From contig CAYQQU010000123.1 in NCBI GenBank assembly GCA_964419545.1, positions 1-9,249 on the forward strand: a DNA stretch of 9,249 nucleotides. Direction: 5' to 3'. The stretch is from CAYQQU01 sp964419545 (GTDB lineage: Bacteria > Bacteroidota > Bacteroidia > Chitinophagales > Saprospiraceae). The notes beneath the pieces were generated by a model, which worked only from the letters and a program-made list of their open reading frames with translations, ran no database searches and was not told where the DNA came from. This document shows, piece by piece, positions 1 to 5,682 of this stretch (positions within the stretch are counted from its first letter, which is position 1; every line of letters begins with the position of its first letter). The translations under genes and the position numbers were made by a program.

Positions 1-139
1 ACCCAAAATCTGAGTTTTTCGCTTCAAAAGCACTACCTCCAAACAAACTCTAAGGGTTAGGGATCCCTATGGCTTTTGCTGCTTTTTTTGATGTTTGAAC
101 CAAATGGGAGCATTCAGGTCCGAAATTTCCCTTTCCCTG
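1..139. other. non-coding left edge
   Basis: No convincing gene lies between the window edge and the stop codon of the leftward kinase gene. The stretch is richer in A and T than the coding DNA around it. It contains a perfect 12-bp palindrome, TAGGGATCCCTA (58-69), followed on the + strand by T-rich sequence (about 73-90). That layout could be a weak terminator for a rightward gene outside the window, but the hairpin would have only about 4 bp around a GATC loop. I see no strong terminator for the kinase on the - strand. Confidence 0.5.
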
Positions 140-1132
140 CTACACCCGCGCCGCATCCCCGTAACTCCGCAGAATCAGGTCGCGCGTATAGTCCAGCGAC
201 TTAAAAACGTCGAAGGTGGCGCCCTGAGTGCGCAGGGCGCCGAGCGCGTTGGCGAACTGGGCGGCCCCGATGTAGCCGTCGCTTTTTTCCAGCAGTCCGA
301 AAGCCAGCCCGCCGGCAAAGGAGTCGCCGCAGCCAGTGGTGTCGATCACATGGTCGACGCGGACGGAAGGCACGAATTCGGCCTTGAAATGCTCGTCCGG
401 CCGGGTATACACCATGCAGCCCCGGGCGTCGAGGGTGATGTATACGGCGCTGACGCCTTTGCCGAGGCAATGTTCGGCAAAAGCCGCCATTTCGGCTTCC
501 GACAGTTCGTAATAGCCGGGTTGGAGTTCATCCGATTCGTATTCTTTTTTGAACCAGCAACAACCGGCTTCTTCGATATTCATTTTCAGCACGTCGATAT
601 AGGGCAGCCACTGGTCGCGTTCCACCCAGAAACGGCGCAGGCGGTCGCCGGCGGTAGTCACTACGGTGGTAGGGCCGTGGGCGTCGAAGATGATCACCTT
701 TTCCGGGCCGCCTTCCTCTTTTATGAACCGGAGGGTCTCCAGCGGCACTTCGTAATCGGTAATGGGGACGCAGACAAATATTTCGCAATCCAGCCAGGGT
801 TCTACATCGACGGGTCGCACGGGGGGCATGAAGGCGGTTTGCTTTTCCAGGCGATTGTTCTGATCGACGAAGCGCAGTTGGATGACGTCGCCCTGATCGA
901 GCTCCGAGTTGATCCCTTCCAGCTGGATATTGGGATAAGCGTTCAGGAGGTCGAGCACCGCCGCTTCGTCGCGCTTGCGCACGTGCGTGATGGGCACCAC
1001 TTCCCCTGAATCTTCCAATAGCTTGGCCAGTCCGATCGCCGGATGGGTTACGCAGCCGTATTTTTCAATTATTTTCCCCTTGCTCGTAGTGATATGGTCG
1101 CGCGGGATCGGCCCCAGTATTGCAACTTTCAT
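140..1132 (-). CDS. PfkB-family carbohydrate kinase
   Basis: A 330-residue protein of the ribokinase/PfkB superfamily, expected to phosphorylate a sugar or nucleoside hydroxyl with ATP in the cytoplasm. The C-terminal PfkB signature is intact: DTTGCGD at residues 264-270, where Asp270 is the predicted catalytic base and the glycines form the anion hole. Upstream are two other family landmarks, KMNIEEAG (183-190) and TLDARGCMVY (233-242), the latter on the strand before the ATP site. The N-terminus is atypical: MKVAILGPIPRDHITT keeps an Asp (D12) where the family has its substrate-binding Asp, but the usual glycine-rich GG..N.A motif is replaced by YGCVTHPAIGLAKLL (25-39). The substrate therefore cannot be named. 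I chose the ATG at 1132 because MKVAILGPI is a natural first beta strand. An in-frame ATG at 1204 would add 24 poorly conserved-looking residues. The gene lies 155 bp downstream of aspartate kinase on the same strand and could be co-transcribed with it. Confidence 0.88.
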   Translation of the reverse strand: MKVAILGPIPRDHITTSKGKIIEKYGCVTHPAIGLAKLLEDSGEVVPITHVRKRDEAAVLDLLNAYPNIQLEGINSELDQGDVIQLRFVDQNNRLEKQTAFMPPVRPVDVEPWLDCEIFVCVPITDYEVPLETLRFIKEEGGPEKVIIFDAHGPTTVVTTAGDRLRRFWVERDQWLPYIDVLKMNIEEAGCCWFKKEYESDELQPGYYELSEAEMAAFAEHCLGKGVSAVYITLDARGCMVYTRPDEHFKAEFVPSVRVDHVIDTTGCGDSFAGGLAFGLLEKSDGYIGAAQFANALGALRTQGATFDVFKSLDYTRDLILRSYGDAARV

Positions 1133-1287
1133 ACTTCGCTTTTGGCTTTTTTTGCAATGGTCTGTCGATCCCAAGCTAGTAAATTTTGCGGAATGTTTGC
1201 GCATCCGCCGGCAACGGATAGCATTTTACCAGGGCCAGTTCGGGGATAATGCTTCGACGGCGAAAATGCCTACCTCCGGATGAGCGC

Positions 1288-2592
1288 TCAGCCGGGCTGC
1301 GTTTTCCGGCGCATGATCGGTACGTCTTTCACCACAAACTGGGCCGTATTCCGGATCCGCTCTTCCAGCAGGACGATTTTCCCTTTCAGCAGGTTCTCCA
1401 GCACGTCTTTGTGAAAATGGCGTACGGTGATGAGCTCCAACCCCCGGTCAATGATCACCTTAAATTCCCCATCGATCATCTCGGCGAAGCGATCCACCTT
1501 ATCGTCGATATCGTTGACGCAGACGCTGAAGCTGATCGCTGAATTTTGCATCATATTGACCTGCAGGCGCAAGTCGGCGATTTTCTGGAACAGCATGCGC
1601 ATGTGGTGTTCGGCGACAAAGGAAAAATCGCGGGTCGAGATCTGCATCAACGCCTGTTCCAGCTCGACGGCCACCATGGGCGGGTACTTGTCGATCACGT
1701 CGTCGGCGATGTAGGTGCCCGCCCCCGCCGGGTCGATGAACGACTTAACGTAAAGGGGGATGCTCTTGTTTTGCAGGGGTTTGATGGTTTTCGGGTGAAT
1801 GACCTTGGCCCCGTAATAGGTCATCTCGATGGCTTCGCGGTACGACAGGCGGTCGAGCTTTACGACATCTTCGAAGAGGCGCGGATCGGCAGTGAGTACG
1901 CCGGGCACGTCCTTCCAGATGGTCATGCTTTCGGCGTCCAGGCAAAAGGAAAAGATCGCCGCCGTATAATCCGACCCTTCCCGTCCCAGGGTGATGGTGA
2001 AGTTTTCGCTCGTACTGCCGATGAAGCCCTGGGTGAGGACGAAGCCGGGCTCTTCGGTCAAGGGTTTGGCGTAGCGCTCGGCGCGCGCTATGGTTTCGTC
2101 CCACTGTACCCAGCCCTCGCGGAAAATATCGTCGGTGAGGATCACGTCGCGTGCGTCCAGCCAGCGGGTCGGCAATCCCATCTGGTTGAGGTATCCCCAG
2201 ACGATGCGCGACGAGACGATCTCGCCGGTCCCGACGATCTGATCGTACATAAAATCGTAGTTCTCGTGGGGCGGCTCTTCCAGCACCCATTCGCACTCCA
2301 CAAAAGCGTCGTTGACCAGGGCGAAGAGGTCGTCCTGCGGATCAAAGAGCTGCTCCATGAGGCGGTAATGGTTGTTCTTGATGTCTTCCAGTATGGACAC
2401 GGCCTTGCCGGCGCCGGTGGCGTGGGCTTCCACTACGGCCTCCAGGGCATTGGTCGTTTTCCCCATAGCCGAGACGACGACCAGCAGCCGTTCGTCGCGA
2501 TGCGCTTTTAATATGTCGGTTACATTTTTAACGGCGGCGGCGTCTTTCAGGGAGGAGCCGCCGAACTTGAATACCTTTAACGGCTTTTTCAT
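1288..2592 (-). CDS. lysC: aspartate kinase (aspartokinase), monofunctional
   Basis: Phosphorylates L-aspartate to 4-phospho-L-aspartate, the first step toward lysine, threonine, methionine and diaminopimelate. The 434-residue length fits a monofunctional enzyme: there is no homoserine dehydrogenase domain. The amino-acid kinase domain spans about residues 1-295. It shows the N-terminal signature KVFKFGGSS (6-14, with Lys9 as the catalytic lysine), TLGREGSDYTA (201-211) for ATP/aspartate binding, TIWKDVPGVLTADPR (224-238) and YGAKVIHPKT (260-269). About residues 305-434 resemble the paired ACT domains that give allosteric feedback control in this family, but which amino acid inhibits cannot be read from sequence. 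I chose the ATG at 2592 because the family motif starts right after it and a -7 promoter box lies at 2626-2633. The open frame continues up to 2883, but that extension overlaps the divergent amidase gene and looks non-homologous. The symbol follows the usual monofunctional name; paralogues in the same genome would alter it. Confidence 0.95.
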   Translation of the reverse strand: MKKPLKVFKFGGSSLKDAAAVKNVTDILKAHRDERLLVVVSAMGKTTNALEAVVEAHATGAGKAVSILEDIKNNHYRLMEQLFDPQDDLFALVNDAFVECEWVLEEPPHENYDFMYDQIVGTGEIVSSRIVWGYLNQMGLPTRWLDARDVILTDDIFREGWVQWDETIARAERYAKPLTEEPGFVLTQGFIGSTSENFTITLGREGSDYTAAIFSFCLDAESMTIWKDVPGVLTADPRLFEDVVKLDRLSYREAIEMTYYGAKVIHPKTIKPLQNKSIPLYVKSFIDPAGAGTYIADDVIDKYPPMVAVELEQALMQISTRDFSFVAEHHMRMLFQKIADLRLQVNMMQNSAISFSVCVNDIDDKVDRFAEMIDGEFKVIIDRGLELITVRHFHKDVLENLLKGKIVLLEERIRNTAQFVVKDVPIMRRKTQPG

Positions 2593-2625
2593 ACTTTCTC
2601 GGAATAATTTGCAGGCAATTGGGCG

Positions 2626-2633
2626 CAAAGATA
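2626..2633 (-). promoter_or_regulatory. -7 box for aspartate kinase
   Basis: On the - strand this reads TATCTTTG, a perfect match to the TAnnTTTG -7 consensus of Bacteroidota housekeeping promoters. It lies 33 bp upstream of the aspartate kinase ATG, which would give a leader of roughly 25-30 nt. No clear TTTG -33 element is seen at the expected distance upstream, so the call rests on the -7 box and its position. Confidence 0.6.
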
Positions 2634-2668
2634 GCTTTTTCCCGACTTTCGTTTCCCTGCCTGCGCCG

Positions 2669-2699
2669 TTCGTATTCTTTTTCAATTGTTCTACCTTTG
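2669..2699 (+). promoter_or_regulatory. -33/-7 promoter for the amidase
   Basis: TACCTTTG at 2692-2699 matches the Bacteroidota -7 consensus TAnnTTTG exactly. A TTCG at 2669-2672, a weak match to the TTTG -33 element, precedes it with a 19-bp spacer. Transcription would begin near 2705-2708, leaving about 25 nt before the ATG at 2731. That makes the further upstream ATG at 2686 untenable as a start, since it would lie upstream of the transcript. The box is placed back to back with the aspartate kinase promoter. Confidence 0.6.
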
Positions 2700-2730
2700 G
2701 GAAAATTTTTCTGGAAAAACCCAAAGTGAT

Positions 2731-4413
2731 ATGCAACGAAGAATGAAGAAAAACCGGCTGCTGATCGCCCTGGTCGCCGGTAGTTTTGTCCTGGGCGCAT
2801 TTACCAGCCGGCAGCTGTTCCGCACCATCACCGCCGACGACGTGCGCAAGGCCGCCAACATCATGGGCCTGGAGTTTACGCAAAACGAGATCGACTCCCT
2901 GCTGCCCGGCATCGAAGAATACCGGGAAGACTACGCCGCCAACCGCGAGATCGAGACGCCCAATGACCTGGGGCTGCCGCTATACTTCAATCCACTGCGC
3001 CCGGACCAGTCGCCGCAGTTCAGGAACATCAATATCGCCTACCGCAATCCCGGCCCCATCAAGCTGCCGGAAAACCGGGACGAACTCGCTTATTACTCCA
3101 TCCCCGAACTCGCCGCACTGATCCGCACCAAGCAGATCACTTCCGTCGAGCTGACCCAGTTTTTTATCGAGCGACTGAAAAAATACGACCCGGCCCTGCA
3201 CTGCGTGGTGACCCTTACCGAAGAGCTGGCCCTCGAACAGGCCCGCAAAGCCGATGCCGAACTGGCCGAAGATCGCTACCTCGGCATGCTCCACGGCATC
3301 CCATACGGCCTCAAGGACTTGTTCGCTACCGAAAAATACAAAACGACCTGGGGCGCCAAGCCTTACCGCAACCAGCAGATCGACTATAACGCCACCGTAG
3401 TGGAACGACTGGAAAAAGCCGGCGCCGTAATGGTCGCCAAACTATCCCTCGGCGCCCTGGCCTGGGGCGACGTATGGTACGGCGGCCAGACCCGCAACCC
3501 CTGGGCTCCGGATGAGGGCTCGAGCGGATCGTCGGCCGGATCGGCCGCAGCCGTCGCCGCAGGGCTGGTCCCTTTCGCCATCGGCACCGAAACCCTCGGA
3601 TCGATCGTTTCGCCTTCTACCGTCTGCGGCGTGACGGGCCTGCGCCCTACCTTCGGCCGCGTTAGCCGCTACGGCGCTATGACGCTCTCCTGGTCGATGG
3701 ATAAGGTCGGCCCCATCTGCCGCGACGCCGAAGATTGCGCCATCGTCCTGCGCGCCATCATTGGCCCGGACGGCAAAGACCGTTCGGTAGTCGACTACCC
3801 TTTCAACTACAGCGGCCGCATCAACCCGCGCAACCTTAAGGTCGGCTACCTCAAAGCGGCTTTCGAAGAGGACTATCCCTTCAAAACGCAGGATAGCCTC
3901 ACCCTGGCAGCCCTGGAACGGGCCGGCTACGAACTGACGCCCGTAGAACTGCCGCCCATGCCCGACATCCGCTTTATCCTGGACGCAGAAGCCGCCGCCG
4001 CTTTCGACGAACTTACGCGCAGCGGCCGCGACGATGAGCTGACCCGGCAAATCCGGAACGCCTGGCCCAATGTGTTCCGCAAAGCCCGCTTCATCCCTGC
4101 CGTCGAGTACATTCAGGCCAACCGCCTGCGCATGCAGCTGATGCAACAGATGGAGAATACCTTTGCCGACGTGGACGTCTTCCTGCACCCTTCCTGGAAC
4201 GGCCCGACCCTTACCATGACCAATTTCACCGGGCACCCCACCCTGGTGATGCCCAACGGTATGCGCGAAGGCAGACCGACCAGCATCTCCCTCACCGCAC
4301 CGCTGTACAAAGAAGAGAACGCCCTGGTGATCGGCAACGTCATCGAAGAACTGCTGTACGCTATCCCGCGGGGCGAACGCCGGAAAATGGAGGAGAAATT
4401 ACTCAACGACTGA
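2731..4413 (+). CDS. exported amidase-signature family hydrolase
   Basis: A 560-residue member of the amidase signature family (GatA/FAAH-type fold), expected to hydrolyse an amide or ester bond. The Ser-cisSer-Lys triad can be placed: Lys195 in PYGLKDL (191-197), cis-Ser267 in GSSGSSAGSAAA (263-274), and nucleophile Ser291 in ETLGSI (287-292), with the expected 24-residue gap between the two serines. Further family sequence follows (VTGLRPTFGRVSRYG, 301-315). The nucleophile loop reads LGS where most members have GGS. Residues 1-25 hold a basic start and a hydrophobic core (LLIALVAGSFVLGAF), so the protein is probably exported to the periplasm or anchored by its N-terminus. There is no lipobox cysteine. 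About 115 residues separate this segment from the catalytic domain, so it is not the GatA subunit of the tRNA amidotransferase, which lacks such an extension and works with GatB and GatC; neither is present here. An alternative ATG at 2743 (MKKNR) is equally plausible. The substrate is unknown. Confidence 0.88.
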   Translation: MQRRMKKNRLLIALVAGSFVLGAFTSRQLFRTITADDVRKAANIMGLEFTQNEIDSLLPGIEEYREDYAANREIETPNDLGLPLYFNPLRPDQSPQFRNINIAYRNPGPIKLPENRDELAYYSIPELAALIRTKQITSVELTQFFIERLKKYDPALHCVVTLTEELALEQARKADAELAEDRYLGMLHGIPYGLKDLFATEKYKTTWGAKPYRNQQIDYNATVVERLEKAGAVMVAKLSLGALAWGDVWYGGQTRNPWAPDEGSSGSSAGSAAAVAAGLVPFAIGTETLGSIVSPSTVCGVTGLRPTFGRVSRYGAMTLSWSMDKVGPICRDAEDCAIVLRAIIGPDGKDRSVVDYPFNYSGRINPRNLKVGYLKAAFEEDYPFKTQDSLTLAALERAGYELTPVELPPMPDIRFILDAEAAAAFDELTRSGRDDELTRQIRNAWPNVFRKARFIPAVEYIQANRLRMQLMQQMENTFADVDVFLHPSWNGPTLTMTNFTGHPTLVMPNGMREGRPTSISLTAPLYKEENALVIGNVIEELLYAIPRGERRKMEEKLLND

Positions 4414-5556
4414 GGCCGCATCCGGATCGACGCCTAGGACGAACGCGAAAGAAACGGGGAAAAGATAGGAACGGCCGCCCTCATCCTGCACCAGCAGCTG
4501 ATCGAAGTAGACGGCCGAAGCCGGCGGAAGCTTCAACAGCTGCTTTTGCAGGTCGGGCGTCTGCACGCTTTGCGCTACGTACAGTCGGGGAGTCAGGTGC
4601 TCCGAAACGGTAATCAGCTGAAAACCGATGATGCGCAACGTACAGCTTCCCACCTGCAACTGCAGGGGCGCCATCAGCTGTTCCCGGAAAAAAGAAAGCG
4701 GATAATTTTCGCTCTCCGGCGCCGCTTTCATCTTTCCCCACGACAAAGAAACCGGCCCTTCGAAGCGCGTGTACTCCGGCAACGTCAGCCAGTCGGGCAG
4801 ATCGTTGTAAAGCTCCGCACGGCGGATCTCCTGTGGCGCGAAGAGGCGCTCCCGATCGGTGAGCAGGCGGCGGCGCGTGGCGAAATCCGGGACGTGCAGG
4901 ATGCGGTATTGCTTATTGTTCCGGTACAGCTCCAGGACGTGCCGGGTGGTTTGCGCCGTCGTATCGATCCGCAGGAGCGGCGGACGGCCATCCATGGTGA
5001 TGAGCTGAAACCCGTAGGCTGCGCCTTTGGGCGGATGGGCGGGGACCGCTACTTCCGGCTGGTATCCGGCCGCGGGATCCGCAAGCCGGATGATCACCGA
5101 ATGGGCGCGCAGGTTGTCCGGCTCGGAAAAAAGGTGCAAATGCCATTCGTCGCCCGGCCGGACGCCCGTTTGTATCTTTTCCAAAACCTCGCCTTCGAGG
5201 CGCCCCTGCCGTTCCGCGGGGTAGGAAAACCACCAGGGACTGCCCCGGTAAAAGGGCGGACGGCTGAAACTCGTCAGCTCCAGCGGCAGTTCGCGGTCTT
5301 CGCGAAACAACCGCAGCGGCGAAGCGATCGACGCGATAAACTTTTCGCGATCCACGATTATCTCGCCGCGGTAGACGTTGGGATTGGCGTAGCGCTCCAG
5401 CGGAATGCGCAAATCGCCCCACTCCAGCCAATACTCCGTACCCGGCGGCAGGGAACGCCCTTCTCCCTTCGCCACGGGCGCCGCCTGATGACGGACCGGC
5501 GCTTCGTCAGGGCTACAGGCATACAAGGTGAGGAAAAGAAAAACCAGCAGTCGCAT
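4399..5556 (-). CDS. predicted lipoprotein with GldM-C-like region
   Basis: A 385-residue protein I cannot assign to a named family. It begins with a short lipoprotein signal, MRLLVFLFLTLYAC, with the lipobox LYAC and modified Cys14, followed by a polar, probably flexible linker (15-37). It is therefore predicted to be lipid-anchored in the envelope. The rest looks beta-rich. The hexapeptide GFQLIT occurs twice (182-187 and 311-316), suggesting related subdomains. The second copy lies in a C-terminal stretch (about 300-375) ending in SAVYFDQLLVQDEGGRSY and PVSFAFVL, which resembles my recollection of the C-terminal Ig-like domains of GldM/PorM from gliding and type IX secretion; this is a tentative likeness. 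The start is fixed by the signal sequence. The gene is divergent from the OmpA-family gene and its 3' end overlaps the amidase gene by 15 bp. The opposite strand also stays open over much of this gene (4546-5559), but the lipobox and conserved-looking protein favour this strand. Confidence 0.75.
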   Translation of the reverse strand: MRLLVFLFLTLYACSPDEAPVRHQAAPVAKGEGRSLPPGTEYWLEWGDLRIPLERYANPNVYRGEIIVDREKFIASIASPLRLFREDRELPLELTSFSRPPFYRGSPWWFSYPAERQGRLEGEVLEKIQTGVRPGDEWHLHLFSEPDNLRAHSVIIRLADPAAGYQPEVAVPAHPPKGAAYGFQLITMDGRPPLLRIDTTAQTTRHVLELYRNNKQYRILHVPDFATRRRLLTDRERLFAPQEIRRAELYNDLPDWLTLPEYTRFEGPVSLSWGKMKAAPESENYPLSFFREQLMAPLQLQVGSCTLRIIGFQLITVSEHLTPRLYVAQSVQTPDLQKQLLKLPPASAVYFDQLLVQDEGGRSYLFPVSFAFVLGVDPDAASVVE

Positions 5557-5609
5557 TGATCGGGATGTTGAAGTCGTTTATTGAAAATAGAACAAATTCG
5601 GACGGCATG

Positions 5610-5638
5610 CAAGTTTATGCGCCGGTGTTAAAACCAAA
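5610..5638 (-). promoter_or_regulatory. possible promoter for the lipoprotein gene
   Basis: On the - strand, TAAACTTG (5617-5610) differs from the TAnnTTTG -7 consensus at one base. It is preceded by TTTG (5638-5635) with a 17-bp spacer, a little short for this promoter class. The distance to the lipoprotein ATG is about 54 bp. It lies in the 126-bp divergent spacer. I found no equally good box for the rightward OmpA-family gene, only an imperfect TATCCTTT at 5656-5663. Confidence 0.3.
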
Positions 5639-5682
5639 AGGGCGGCTCCCGGCGTTATCCTTTCCAAATCCCTGATGTGCCT

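Noticed and set aside
95..1009. 304-codon open frame on the + strand opposite the PfkB kinase
   Set aside because: The - strand frame carries the PfkB signature; the + frame has no recognisable features.
1171..1178. TAGCTTGG on the - strand as a -7 box for the PfkB kinase
   Set aside because: One mismatch in the conserved TTTG part and no -33 element at a suitable distance; too weak to list as a promoter.
1221..1269. Inverted repeat GCATTTT ... AAAATGC between aspartate kinase and the PfkB kinase
   Set aside because: Only 7 AT-rich base pairs with a 35-nt loop and no following T-tract, so it is not a credible terminator or regulatory hairpin.
1546..2511. 321-codon open frame on the + strand opposite aspartate kinase
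   Set aside because: Aspartate kinase motifs on the - strand are unambiguous; this is a shadow frame.
3442..4236. 264-codon open frame on the - strand opposite the amidase
   Set aside because: The amidase catalytic triad and family sequence are on the + strand; the antisense product is low-complexity Gly/Ala/Arg-rich.
4546..5559. 337-codon open frame on the + strand opposite the lipoprotein gene
   Set aside because: The translation is Arg/Gln-rich with no domain or signal, whereas the - strand frame begins with a proper lipoprotein signal and ends sensibly.
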